A stretch of 64,000 nt of DNA, from NCBI RefSeq assembly GCF_024505185.1, contig NZ_JANIBJ010000012.1, positions 1-64,000 of the forward strand, given 5' to 3'. Both the position numbers and the translations under genes were made by a program. This document shows positions 34,558-43,391 of the stretch, piece by piece. Source of the DNA: Methylomonas subterranea (GTDB lineage: Bacteria > Pseudomonadota > Gammaproteobacteria > Methylococcales > Methylomonadaceae). Numbering within the stretch: the first letter of the stretch is position 1; the number at the start of each line of letters is the position of its first letter. The notes beneath the pieces are model-generated. The model had not been told where the DNA came from. It saw nothing but the letters and a program-made list of their open reading frames with translations, and did no database searches.

Positions 34558-34582
34558 AAAGCCGGCAGTAGCCGGCTTTTTT
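34558..34582 (+). terminator. Rho-independent terminator of cbpA-cbpM
   Basis: AAAGCCGGC (34558-34566), loop AGTA, GCCGGCTTT (34571-34579) and a run of T to 34582. A classical strong terminator between convergent cbpM and phoU. Confidence 0.88.
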
Positions 34583-34595
34583 CAGGCCGGAAGCT

Positions 34596-35315
34596 TCAAC
34601 GCACTTCGTTGACGGTCTTTTCCAGCTCTTCGTGACTGAGGTGGCGCACGTCCTTGCCCTTGACCATGTAAATCACATGTTCGCAGACGTTGCAGGAATG
34701 GTCGCCTATCCGCTCCAGGGCGCGGGCGGTCCACAGCATGTCCAGGGCGCGGGTGATATTGCGCGGGTCTTCCATCATTTGGGTGATCAACTGGCGGGTA
34801 ATACTGGTGTATTCTCGGTCCACCTTGTGGTCCTGAGCGGTAATGGCAATCACTTCCTCGGTATCGGTGCGGGCATAGGCGTCCAGCGCGCCGTTGAGCA
34901 TGTCCTTGACCATCTCCAGCAAATGCTCGATTTCGTAGTATTTGTCTTGATAATAATCGGCCGCTTCGATGCGCATGGTCATTTTGGCGATGCGGGCGGC
35001 TTCGTCGCCGATACGCTCCAGATCGGTAATGATCTTGATGGTGGCGATCAGCATGCGTAAATCGAAGGCGGCGGGCTGGCGCTTGGCCATGATTTCGGTG
35101 CATTCGTGGTCTATGTCTTTTTCCAGCGCATTGATCAGCTGATCCTGCTGTATAACTTTTTCGGCGCTTTCCATGTCGTAACTCATGAAGGCATTGGTGG
35201 CCAGATCGACCTGTTGCTCGACCAAGCCGCCCATGGTCAACACCTTGTTGCGGATGTCTTCCATTTCCTTGTTGAACTGGCGGGAAATGTGTTGATTGAT
35301 GATGCTGTTATCCAT
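34596..35315 (-). CDS. phoU: Phosphate transport regulator PhoU
   Basis: 239 residues from ATG 35315 with AGGAG upstream. Two PhoU-type three-helix bundles: FNKEMEDIRNKVLTMGGLVEQQ and the matching DLERIGDEAARIAK, then HKVDREYTSITRQ and the second metal-binding repeat ALERIGDHSCNVCEH. PhoU damps the PhoR/PhoB signal and the Pst transporter when phosphate is plentiful. Last gene of the pst operon, 10 bp after pstB. Confidence 0.93.
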   Translation of the reverse strand: MDNSIINQHISRQFNKEMEDIRNKVLTMGGLVEQQVDLATNAFMSYDMESAEKVIQQDQLINALEKDIDHECTEIMAKRQPAAFDLRMLIATIKIITDLERIGDEAARIAKMTMRIEAADYYQDKYYEIEHLLEMVKDMLNGALDAYARTDTEEVIAITAQDHKVDREYTSITRQLITQMMEDPRNITRALDMLWTARALERIGDHSCNVCEHVIYMVKGKDVRHLSHEELEKTVNEVR

Positions 35316-35325
35316 GAATACGCTC

Positions 35326-36159
35326 CTAACCGTAACGCCCGGTAATGTAATCTTCGGTTTGTTTTTTTGCCGGATTGGTAAACAGCTCGCTGGTTTCACC
35401 AAACTCGATCAGCTCGCCCATATACATGAACGCGGTGTAATCGGAGACTCGGGCCGCTTGTTGCATATTATGAGTAACAATCACAATTGTATATTTTTCC
35501 TTCAGCTCGTCTATCAATTCCTCGATTTTCAGGGTTGAAATCGGGTCCAGTGCCGAAGCCGGTTCGTCGAGCAAAATGACCTCGGGCTCGATGGCTATGG
35601 CGCGGGCTATTACCAGCCGTTGTTGCTGACCGCCCGACATGCCCAGGGCATTATCGTTCAGCCTGTCCTTGGCTTCGTCCCACAATGCCGCTCCGCGCAG
35701 GGATTTTTCGACGATTTCATCCAGCACCCGCCTGTCGTTGATGCCCTGAATGCGCAAACCGTAAGCCACGTTTTCGTAGATGCTTTTCGGAAAAGGGTTG
35801 GGCTTTTGAAACACCATGCCGACGCGGCGGCGCAGGGCGGCCACGTTGACGTTTTTATCGTAAATATCTTCGCCGTCCAGCAACAGCTTGCCTTGAATAC
35901 TGACCCCGTCGACCAGATCGTTCATGCGGTTGATGCAGCGCAACAAGGTCGATTTGCCGCAGCCGCTAGGGCCGATATAAGCGGTAACCTTTTTGCGCGG
36001 CATTTCCATGCTGACATTGTGCAACGCCTGTTTGCTGCCGTAAAACAAATTCAAATCCCGCACCGAAATGCAGGTATCGAACTTGTCGCGGCCGGGTTTC
36101 TCCGCCCGGTTCAGCACATTGATATCGATGGCGTGGGGTTTTCTTGCTTCAGTTGTCAT
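35326..36159 (-). CDS. pstB: Phosphate ABC transporter ATPase PstB
   Basis: 277 residues. Walker [18 protein letters not shown] signature MSGGQQQRL, Walker [15 protein letters not shown] and switch His in [13 protein letters not shown] are all present; [10 protein letters not shown] at the end is typical of PstB. It couples ATP hydrolysis to import of phosphate through PstA/PstC. Follows pstA with a 37-bp gap. Confidence 0.96.
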   Translation of the reverse strand: MTTEARKPHAIDINVLNRAEKPGRDKFDTCISVRDLNLFYGSKQALHNVSMEMPRKKVTAYIGPSGCGKSTLLRCINRMNDLVDGVSIQGKLLLDGEDIYDKNVNVAALRRRVGMVFQKPNPFPKSIYENVAYGLRIQGINDRRVLDEIVEKSLRGAALWDEAKDRLNDNALGMSGGQQQRLVIARAIAIEPEVILLDEPASALDPISTLKIEELIDELKEKYTIVIVTHNMQQAARVSDYTAFMYMGELIEFGETSELFTNPAKKQTEDYITGRYG

Positions 36160-36196
36160 TATGTGTAATCCAAACCTGTCTTGTTGATGAACAACG

Positions 36197-37852
36197 TTAA
36201 TTTTCCAGTGCGCGGTACTTTTCTCTTAAATTGTTGCGGACGGCGATGGCGAACATGTTCAAACCGACAATCACCATCACCAGCAGCAAGGACGTGGCAT
36301 AAACCAAGGGCCGCGCCGCTTCCACGTTGGGGCTTTGGAAACCCACGTCGTAAATATGAAAACCCAGGTGCATGAATTTTCTGTCCAGATGCAGGTAGGG
36401 AAAGTTGCCGTCCAACGGCAGGGTGGGGGCCAGTTTGACCACGCCGACCAGCATCAAGGGCGCCACTTCGCCCGCCGCGCGCGCCACAGCCAGAATCAGG
36501 CCGGTCATGATGGCCGGACTGGCCATCGGCAACACGGTGCGCCACAAGGTTTCAGCCTTGGTGGCCCCCAGGGCCAGACTGCCTTCGCGTATCGATTTGG
36601 GTATGCGGGACAGGCCTTCTTCGGTGGCGACGATCACCACCGGCAAGGTCAATAAAGCCAGGGTCAGGGATGCCCACAGCAAACCCGGCGTGCCGAACAC
36701 AGGGGCGGGCGCCGCTTCCGGAAAAAAAATCCGGTCAATGTTGCCGCCTATGATGTAAACGAAAAAACCCAGACCGAACACGCCGTAAACGATGGAAGGC
36801 ACCCCGGCCAGGTTATTCACCGCTATGCGTATGATGCGGGTGATAAAACCCTGCTTGGCGTACTCCCTCAGGTAGACTGCCGCAATGACGCCGAACGGCG
36901 TCACCACCACGGCCATCAACATCACCATCAACACCGTACCGAATATGGCCGGAAAAATGCCGCCCTCGGTATTGGCCTCGCGCGGGTCTTCGGTAATAAA
37001 GGCCTTGAAGTTTTTCACGTACTCCACAGCTTTGTCCAACACGCTCATCGCATTGGGACGGGTCAGTTTCACCACCCGATTCAAGGGTATGTTGATTTCC
37101 CGTCCGCCCGCTTCGGAGACCACTATGCTGTAAGTCTTGATTTCCCGGTTCAGTTGGCTCAGTTGCGTCTGGATAACTTTGTACTGCTCCTCGTAAGCCT
37201 GTTTTTGCGCGGCGAATTCCCGGCTTTTGGCGTCGTCCCATTGGTTTTTCAATTCCAGCGCGCGCTGTTTCAGGCGCAGCCGTTCCAGATTGTAATTGAC
37301 CGCCCCCACGTCTTTGTTTTGCAGACGGTCGATTTCATCGAACAAGTCCAAGGCCTTGGCCAGCTTTTCCCCCGCCACCGGCCAGGCTTGCTCGCCAGTG
37401 GCGATCGTTTCGCCGTTCTGCTTGACGGCCAGCAAGCGGCCGTAAAAATTGCCCCACTCTCTGCGCTCCACCGCAATCAAGTCGTCCGGGGTGGATTTTT
37501 CGCGGATATATTGATCCAGAATCCAGCGGAAATCGCTGCCCAGGATATCGCGGTTACCGGTTTTTACCAGATACTTATGCAGGTACTCGGCGCCGTTCAA
37601 TACCTCGAATCCCGCCTCCCTGGCCTGGGCTTCGTGCAGCAGGGATTCGTCCACTTCCTCGCCGATAATGACGGAATTCCGGCCGTCTTGATCACGGTAT
37701 TGATATTCCAGAATGTCCGCCGGCCAAAAATGCCCCAGGCCGCGTATGGCGATCAGCAACAACAAACCGACGACCAGCAGCAAATTGATGCTGACCGCGC
37801 CGGCGGTCATCCATATCCACGGCGAACCGCTCTTAAACCATGCTTTAATCAT
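36197..37852 (-). CDS. pstA: Phosphate ABC transporter permease PstA, extended form
   Basis: 551 residues, against about 296 in E. coli. One N-terminal helix (13-35) is followed by about 250 residues outside the membrane, including a coiled-coil stretch ([24 protein letters not shown]). The permease core begins near 300 ([16 protein letters not shown]) with [19 protein letters not shown] and the [20 protein letters not shown] coupling helix. This two-part form is common in gammaproteobacteria beside an enlarged PstC. Overlaps pstC by 4 bp (ATGA). Confidence 0.93.
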   Translation of the reverse strand: MIKAWFKSGSPWIWMTAGAVSINLLLVVGLLLLIAIRGLGHFWPADILEYQYRDQDGRNSVIIGEEVDESLLHEAQAREAGFEVLNGAEYLHKYLVKTGNRDILGSDFRWILDQYIREKSTPDDLIAVERREWGNFYGRLLAVKQNGETIATGEQAWPVAGEKLAKALDLFDEIDRLQNKDVGAVNYNLERLRLKQRALELKNQWDDAKSREFAAQKQAYEEQYKVIQTQLSQLNREIKTYSIVVSEAGGREINIPLNRVVKLTRPNAMSVLDKAVEYVKNFKAFITEDPREANTEGGIFPAIFGTVLMVMLMAVVVTPFGVIAAVYLREYAKQGFITRIIRIAVNNLAGVPSIVYGVFGLGFFVYIIGGNIDRIFFPEAAPAPVFGTPGLLWASLTLALLTLPVVIVATEEGLSRIPKSIREGSLALGATKAETLWRTVLPMASPAIMTGLILAVARAAGEVAPLMLVGVVKLAPTLPLDGNFPYLHLDRKFMHLGFHIYDVGFQSPNVEAARPLVYATSLLLVMVIVGLNMFAIAVRNNLREKYRALEN

Positions 37853-40128
37853 AACGAACTGTATTTTTGTCTCAAATTCTGACGCACCAACTCAGCCAGC
37901 GAATTGACGATGAATGTGAACATGAACAGCACCAGGGCTGCTAAAAACAGTACCCGGTAATGGGTGCTGTTCACTTCGGCCTCCGGCATCTCCACGGCAA
38001 TATTGGCCGACAAGGTTCGCAAGCCCTGAAAGATGCTGATGTCCATCACCGGCGTATTGCCGGTTGCCATCAAGACGATCATGGTTTCACCGACCGCGCG
38101 GCCCAGGCCAATCATTACCGCCGAAAAAATACCCGGACTGGCGGTCAGAATCACCACCTTGGCCAAGGTTTGCCAAGGCGTGGCACCCAAAGCCAGCGAG
38201 CCGGTCGTCAAATGTTTGGGTACGCTGAAGATGGCATCTTCGGCAATCGAGAACACCATGGGAATCACGGCAAAGCCCATCGCCAAACCCACCACCAGGG
38301 TGTTGCGCTGGTCGTAGCCGATGCCGAACTCGTTACGCATCCAGGCCCGCAAATCGCCGCCGAAACACAACTCTTCGATAAACGGACTCGCCGCAAACGC
38401 CAACCAACCGCACAGGATGATGACCGGAATCAGTACGATGGCATCCCAGCCGTCGGGAACTTTGTTGCGAATGGTTTTTGGCAAATGCTGCCAGATGTAG
38501 GCGAAAATCATTACCCCCAGAGGCACCACCATCAGCAATGCAAAAATGCCGGTCAAATGCATTTCCACGAAGGGCGCCAGCCAGAGACCGGCCAGAAAAC
38601 CCAGAATCACCGTGGGCAGCGCCCCCATGATTTCTATGCCGGGTTTGACGTACTGGCGCATGCCCGGCGCCATGAAATAACCGGTATAAATCGCCCCGAA
38701 CAACGCCAGCGGAATGGCCACCAGCATGGCATAAAAAGAGGCTTTCAAGGTGCCGAACACCAGCGGCGTCAGGCTCATTTTCGGTTCGAAGTCGTTACTG
38801 GCGGCCGAAGACTGCCAGATGTAGTCCGGCTCGGCGTAACTCTCGTACCAGACTTTTTGCCAAAGGGAGGACCAGGACACTTCCGGATGCGGATTCTCCA
38901 CTTGCCAGTGTTCGATTTTGCCGTTTTCGCTTTGCAGCAAAAAAGCATTGGCGCGCGGCGATAAAGTCACGGCAAGCGGCTTGGCATCCACCACTTTTTC
39001 CCGGATCACTTCGCGTTCGGCCGTGGTGTTATAAATTCCCATTGTGCCATTGGCATCAACCGCCAACAAACCCTTGCGGCGTTGTTCGGGATTGATGGTA
39101 ACGATGGGCGCATCCGACACTTTGAAGCCGCGCAATTTCCGCACGCTGTAATGATTTTGTTTGTCGCGCACGATAGTCCATTGCGCCAACCCGCCACGAC
39201 TATCACCGATCAACAACGAAATGTCGCCGTTCAGAAATTCCATGCTGGTGATTTCGCCACCCTGTTGCATGACGTTGATTTTGTGCTTGATGACGGGGTT
39301 GGCCTTATCGGACACATCCACCACGGTCAAATCGCCGCCGCGGCCGGCCAGATACAGGTTACGAAACTCTTTATCTAGCAACATGAAGTCCACATCGCCG
39401 GCCGTCATGTCCACCACGGCATCGTTGCGCTCCCAGCTGACTTCGTCGTCGAACAGGGACTCTTTTTTGACCAGGGTTAGAAACAGCAGGCGGTTGTCTG
39501 CTGTTTTGGCCAAAAAGCTGCTGTTTTTGTCGCCGACTTTAACGGTAATCTTGTCAAGAGCCTGTCCATTATTATCGACAAGGGTCGGCTCAGTGCCCAG
39601 CGGATAAGATATGCTGGGCGTGATCAGCCGCTTGCCGCCGGGATACGATAATTTGTATTCGTGCCTGACCACCAGGGCCCGGCCATCCGACAGGCCGTAA
39701 ACGATAATACCCTTGTCCACGCCGCCATGCGCATGACTGGTAATCCGCGCGCCTTCCGGTATCGGCAAATCGACCACCCGGTTTACCTGGCCGTCCGCCA
39801 CTGCAAAAAATATGGCCTTGCCGGTATCGGTAAAACGCACGCCTATCTCGTTTTGTTCCTCCATGGACAAAAACACCGTACTGCCCATGGCCGGCTCCGG
39901 TGCATCGTAACGGCTGACCGCTTCCGCGCTCGACGATAACAACAGCGGAAACACCACATAAAGCAGATAGAAAAAAATCAACACTATCGCCAGAATGATG
40001 CTCAAGCCGCCGATAACAACGGCTTTCGCCACGATTTTATCTTTTAACAATCGCCAACGCTGGTATGCATCGCTTGAAGACAACTGCAACAGCGTCGATT
40101 TTGCCGCGGGAGATTGAGGTTCAGACAT
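37849..40128 (-). CDS. pstC: Phosphate ABC transporter permease PstC, extended form
   Basis: 759 residues from ATG 40128 (MSEPQSPAAK). After one helix (about 50-75) there is a large periplasmic domain of roughly 370 residues made of repeated beta strands, like a beta propeller (DVSDKANPVIKHKINVM, LLIGDSRGGLAQW). The permease core starts near 465 (PLVFGTLKASFYAMLVAIPLALFGA) and ends with the ATPase-coupling [19 protein letters not shown]. coli PstC has about 319 residues, so the extra domain is a real extension. Shares its operon with pstS, pstA, pstB and phoU. Confidence 0.93.
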   Translation of the reverse strand: MSEPQSPAAKSTLLQLSSSDAYQRWRLLKDKIVAKAVVIGGLSIILAIVLIFFYLLYVVFPLLLSSSAEAVSRYDAPEPAMGSTVFLSMEEQNEIGVRFTDTGKAIFFAVADGQVNRVVDLPIPEGARITSHAHGGVDKGIIVYGLSDGRALVVRHEYKLSYPGGKRLITPSISYPLGTEPTLVDNNGQALDKITVKVGDKNSSFLAKTADNRLLFLTLVKKESLFDDEVSWERNDAVVDMTAGDVDFMLLDKEFRNLYLAGRGGDLTVVDVSDKANPVIKHKINVMQQGGEITSMEFLNGDISLLIGDSRGGLAQWTIVRDKQNHYSVRKLRGFKVSDAPIVTINPEQRRKGLLAVDANGTMGIYNTTAEREVIREKVVDAKPLAVTLSPRANAFLLQSENGKIEHWQVENPHPEVSWSSLWQKVWYESYAEPDYIWQSSAASNDFEPKMSLTPLVFGTLKASFYAMLVAIPLALFGAIYTGYFMAPGMRQYVKPGIEIMGALPTVILGFLAGLWLAPFVEMHLTGIFALLMVVPLGVMIFAYIWQHLPKTIRNKVPDGWDAIVLIPVIILCGWLAFAASPFIEELCFGGDLRAWMRNEFGIGYDQRNTLVVGLAMGFAVIPMVFSIAEDAIFSVPKHLTTGSLALGATPWQTLAKVVILTASPGIFSAVMIGLGRAVGETMIVLMATGNTPVMDISIFQGLRTLSANIAVEMPEAEVNSTHYRVLFLAALVLFMFTFIVNSLAELVRQNLRQKYSSL

Positions 40129-40184
40129 AACAAAACATAAGTAGTATACGTGGCGTCCTTGTATCACAACACAAGGCTATTAAG

Positions 40185-40226
40185 TATAAAAAAGCCGACA
40201 AATCACCAGGGTAACTTATCGGCTTT
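40185..40226 (-). terminator. Partial terminator between pstS and pstC
   Basis: On the minus strand AAAGCCGA pairs with TCGGCTTT over a 20-nt loop and is followed by a T-rich run (T6 then ATA). It lies between pstS and the rest of the operon, which would give more pstS message than permease message. Confidence 0.6.
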
Positions 40227-40332
40227 GCGAGGGGCGTAAAATCGACCCGCATTAACCAAGGATCGATTTCACTTTAATTCCCTTGAGCATCCTTGCCATT
40301 GCTTTCCTGTATCACTCATCCGTAAATGATGC

Positions 40333-41322
40333 TTATTCGATCAACGTCAGGGCCTTTTCCACTACCTTGGCCGGCATCGGGATATAACCGTCCTTGACCA
40401 CCACTTGTTGGCCGGTTTTGGACAGCACCATTTTGATAAACTCTTTTTCCAGCGGCGCCAACGCTTCGTTAGGCTTTTTGTTGACGTAAACATACAGGAA
40501 ACGGGACAGCGGATAGGCTCCGGAAGTGGCGTTCTCGGGCGTGGGCTCGACGAAAGGCGCGCCTTCCTTGGTCGACAAGGGAATCGCTCTTACGCCGGAA
40601 GTGGAGTAGCCGATGCCGGAATAACCTATACCGTTATTGGATGTAGTCACTGCCTGCACCACGGAAGCAGAGCCCGGCTGTTCGTTGACATTGCTTTTGA
40701 AATCGCCCTTGCACAGCCCTTCGTCCTTGAAGAAACCGTAGGTGCCGGAAACCGAGTTACGGCCATACAATTGGATGGGCTTGCTTGCCCAGCCGCCGGT
40801 CAAACCGGCTTCGCCCCAGGTGGTAATATCCGTGGCGTAACCGCATTTACGGGTCGATGACATGATGGCGTCCACTTGCGGAATGCTCAAGCCTTTAACG
40901 GGGTTATCCTTGTTGACAAACACCGCCAAGGCATCGATAGCCACGGGAATCGCGGTCGGCTTGTAACCGTATTTGCTTTCGAAATCGTCGATTTCGTTGT
41001 CCTTCATTTTACGGCTCATCGGACCCAGGTTGGAAGTACCCTCGGTCAGCGCCGGCGGGGCGGTCGAAGAACCGGCCGCCTGAATTTGAATGTTGACGTT
41101 GGGATACAACTTGCCGAACTCTTCAGCCCACAAAGTCATCAGGTTGGCCAGGGTATCGGAACCGACGCTGGAAATATTCCCCGATACGCCGCTGGCCGCC
41201 GCATATTCAGGTAGCGCGGGATCGAGGGACGCGGGAGCCGCCGCCACGCCAGCCGGCAAAAATGCGCTGGACGCCAAGCCAAAACCTAGAACAAGCGACT
41301 TCAGCTGAAATGTTTTTTTCAT
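40333..41322 (-). CDS. pstS: Phosphate-binding periplasmic protein PstS
   Basis: 329 residues from ATG 41322 ([10 protein letters not shown]). A signal peptide ends near residue 29 (GVAAA-PAS). The binding protein core contains [18 protein letters not shown] and [24 protein letters not shown], the phosphate-binding Ser/Thr loop, then [14 protein letters not shown] and [15 protein letters not shown]. It captures phosphate and hands it to PstCA. First gene of the operon behind a Pho box. Confidence 0.93.
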   Translation of the reverse strand: MKKTFQLKSLVLGFGLASSAFLPAGVAAAPASLDPALPEYAAASGVSGNISSVGSDTLANLMTLWAEEFGKLYPNVNIQIQAAGSSTAPPALTEGTSNLGPMSRKMKDNEIDDFESKYGYKPTAIPVAIDALAVFVNKDNPVKGLSIPQVDAIMSSTRKCGYATDITTWGEAGLTGGWASKPIQLYGRNSVSGTYGFFKDEGLCKGDFKSNVNEQPGSASVVQAVTTSNNGIGYSGIGYSTSGVRAIPLSTKEGAPFVEPTPENATSGAYPLSRFLYVYVNKKPNEALAPLEKEFIKMVLSKTGQQVVVKDGYIPMPAKVVEKALTLIE

Positions 41323-41394
41323 ATTATTTCTCAATCAATGTTAGAAACCGGAAGCTATACTGCCTTTTAAGAGTGACAATAGTATGAAGCAAAT

Positions 41395-41412
41395 ATGACA
41401 GTTTTATGACAA
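41395..41412 (-). promoter_or_regulatory. Pho box upstream of pstS
   Basis: On the minus strand TTGTCATAAAACTGTCAT matches the PhoB consensus (two CTGTCAT half sites spaced by 11 bp) in 17 of 18 positions by my reading. Further half-site-like TTCATA and TTGTCAC elements follow at roughly 10-12 bp steps toward pstS (to about 41372), suggesting several PhoB dimers. The PhoB and PhoR genes are not in the window. Confidence 0.85.
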
Positions 41413-41462
41413 CGCGTAATTGTAAGCCTCCATACGCCGTTTTGCCATCGCTAAAGCCGCTT

Positions 41463-41945
41463 TCACCTCGTCAACTTTAAGAAACTGTAGGAAAAATCCA
41501 CGTTGGCATCATCGTCCACATCGACCCGTTCCAAGGTTTGCCAGACCGAATAATCCAGCCCCGGAAACCGGGTATCGCCGGAAAACTCTCTGTGTATCAA
41601 GGTTAAATAAAGATAATCCGCGGCCGGCAACAGGGCTTCATAAAGCGTGGCGCCGCCGATCACAAACAGTTCGGGACTGGCTTGGGCATGCCGCAATGCG
41701 CTCTCGATATCGGCAAAAACCCGGCAACCCGGTTGTTGATAGGCCGGATCACGGCTGACGATGAGGTTTTCCCGGCCAACCAACGGCCTGCCTATGGCAT
41801 CGAAAGTTTTGCGCCCCATCAGAATCGGTGAACCCAGGGTGATCTGCTTGAAGCGCTTTAAGTCCGCCGACAAATGCCAAGGCATTTTGCCGTCCAAACC
41901 GATGACCCGATTGCTGGCCATGGCGACGATCAGTGAAATTTTCAT
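41463..41945 (-). CDS. folA: Dihydrofolate reductase
   Basis: 160 residues. MKISLIVAMASNRVIGLDGKMPWHL, LKRFKQITLGSPILMGRKTFDAIG, LIVSRDP, FVIGGATLYEALLP and DTRFP are all in the family positions. The enzyme reduces dihydrofolate with NADPH. It is divergent from the asparaginase gene 47 bp away. Nothing unusual. Confidence 0.95.
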   Translation of the reverse strand: MKISLIVAMASNRVIGLDGKMPWHLSADLKRFKQITLGSPILMGRKTFDAIGRPLVGRENLIVSRDPAYQQPGCRVFADIESALRHAQASPELFVIGGATLYEALLPAADYLYLTLIHREFSGDTRFPGLDYSVWQTLERVDVDDDANVDFSYSFLKLTR

Positions 41946-41992
41946 GGATTGTGATTACTATGCGCGGCTTAACTTTCGGCTGCTTATTTTAT

Positions 41993-43003
41993 ATGAAACA
42001 TATCCTGTTAGTCTTCACGGGCGGCACCATAGGCTCCCAAGTCAGCCACGGCACTATCGACACCCATGCCGACGCCGGCTATCAATTACTGCAATTGTTT
42101 ACGCGGCGCGACCCCGATCACGAGCGGATTCGGTTTACCTGCCTGCAACCTTTGCAAATTCTCAGCGAAAATCTGCATCCGCTTGCATGGCAACAGATTA
42201 TCGAGGCCGTGGAAAGCCAGGATTTATCCCGATTCGACGGCATCATCGTTACTCACGGCACCGACACCCTGGCTTATAGCGCGGCCGCCTTGGGTATTTA
42301 TTTCAACGGCTTGAACATTCCGTTGCTGCTGGTTTCCAGCAATTTTCCGCTGGATTATCCGCTGGCGAACGGTTTGAATAATTTCGTTTGCGCGGTGGAC
42401 TACATTCGCCAAGGCCGCCAAGCCGGCGTTTTTGTGCCTTATCAAAATCCCGGCCATGCCATGCAGGTACATATTGCGACACGCTTGAGCAATTGCCTGC
42501 CGCTCAGTGGCGATTTCATCAGTGTGCAATCCAGACCCTATCTAAACTACGAAAACGGTCTGTTTACCGAATTGCATGCCTTGCCGGCCAGACAGACGGC
42601 GGGCATCGAACTAAAAAACCGCTTCGCGGGCATTTTGCTGATCAAACCGTATCCCGGCTTGAATTACCGAAATTTTGCCCTGGAAAACGTCGATGCGGTG
42701 CTGCACGAACTCTATCATTCCGGCACGGCCTGCGCCTCCGAGCAATGGGGAAAAGACCACAGCCTGCCGGCCTTCTGCGAACGCTGCCGACAAAGCGGAA
42801 TTGGGTTTTATATGGCGCCAGCCCTCAAATCGGATGCGGCATATAGTTCGACGCAACGGATGCTGGCCGGCGGCGGAAAAATGATCTGGAATACATCGAT
42901 TGAGTCGGCATATGCCAAACTCGGCTTGGCCTACGCCAATTACGACGACTTGAACATGATAGATGACTTCATCAGTCGGGATGTGGCCTGGGAGCAGGTT
43001 TAA
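41993..43003 (+). CDS. L-asparaginase (type I-like)
   Basis: 336 residues from ATG 41993 (MKHILLVFTGGTIGS). The first catalytic Thr motif is TGGTIGS, the second is GIIVTHGTDTLAYSAAAL with Thr and Asp of the second triad. The C-terminal domain holds the LIKPYPGLNY region. Asparaginases hydrolyse asparagine to aspartate and ammonia. No periplasmic signal peptide is seen, so a cytoplasmic enzyme is likely. Upstream in-frame codons would overlap the folA start. Confidence 0.85.
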   Translation: MKHILLVFTGGTIGSQVSHGTIDTHADAGYQLLQLFTRRDPDHERIRFTCLQPLQILSENLHPLAWQQIIEAVESQDLSRFDGIIVTHGTDTLAYSAAALGIYFNGLNIPLLLVSSNFPLDYPLANGLNNFVCAVDYIRQGRQAGVFVPYQNPGHAMQVHIATRLSNCLPLSGDFISVQSRPYLNYENGLFTELHALPARQTAGIELKNRFAGILLIKPYPGLNYRNFALENVDAVLHELYHSGTACASEQWGKDHSLPAFCERCRQSGIGFYMAPALKSDAAYSSTQRMLAGGGKMIWNTSIESAYAKLGLAYANYDDLNMIDDFISRDVAWEQV

Positions 43004-43112
43004 ACATTCATGGCCCATAACAGCGGTCCGGCGCAAATTAACCGGACGTGTTGCTGAGACTGCCGTCAACAACAGCCTCGGAAATAAGAAAAGTTATGCC
43101 CGAGGCGGCTGA

Positions 43113-43232
43113 TTATTTTGACGAGCCGAATAAATTATTACTTTTAATAAAGCTTCCTATGCTATCGCCAAGAACCACGTAAATCACGTAGGAAAAATAA
43201 AGTACGGTTAATGCATAAATAATTGCAGACAT
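43113..43232 (-). CDS. Possible 39-residue membrane protein
   Basis: An ATG frame encodes MSAIIYALTVLYFSYVIYVV, then LGDSIGSFIKSNNLFGSSK. Residues 3-22 make one membrane helix, followed by a polar C-terminus. Codon use is normal. No good Shine-Dalgarno sequence was found. It sits alone between the asparaginase and the transketolase terminator. Confidence 0.4.
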   Translation of the reverse strand: MSAIIYALTVLYFSYVIYVVLGDSIGSFIKSNNLFGSSK

Positions 43233-43294
43233 AATGTTTAATTGAAACCCAATAATAAATTAAATAACAAATCCATCCTTTAGGGGTCGCCGTC

Positions 43295-43329
43295 TTAAAA
43301 GCCCTTCTCCTTGCGGGGGAAGGGCTTGA
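43295..43329 (-). terminator. Terminator of the transketolase gene
   Basis: On the minus strand AAGCCCTTC ... GAAGGGCTT (arms 43327-43319 and 43307-43299) followed by TTAA. It lies about 65 bp beyond the transketolase stop. Confidence 0.65.
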
Positions 43330-43391
43330 TTGGATATTGACGATACCCTCTTGAGCAAAGAGCGCATCCCGCGCCCCAAATCAGGCAGGGT

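Larger units (their letters stand above)
43004..43391. other. Intergenic region after asparaginase
   Basis: Holds the 39-residue frame on the minus strand (43113-43232) and the transketolase terminator at 43295-43329. The rest is AT-rich without recognised signals. Confidence 0.5.
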
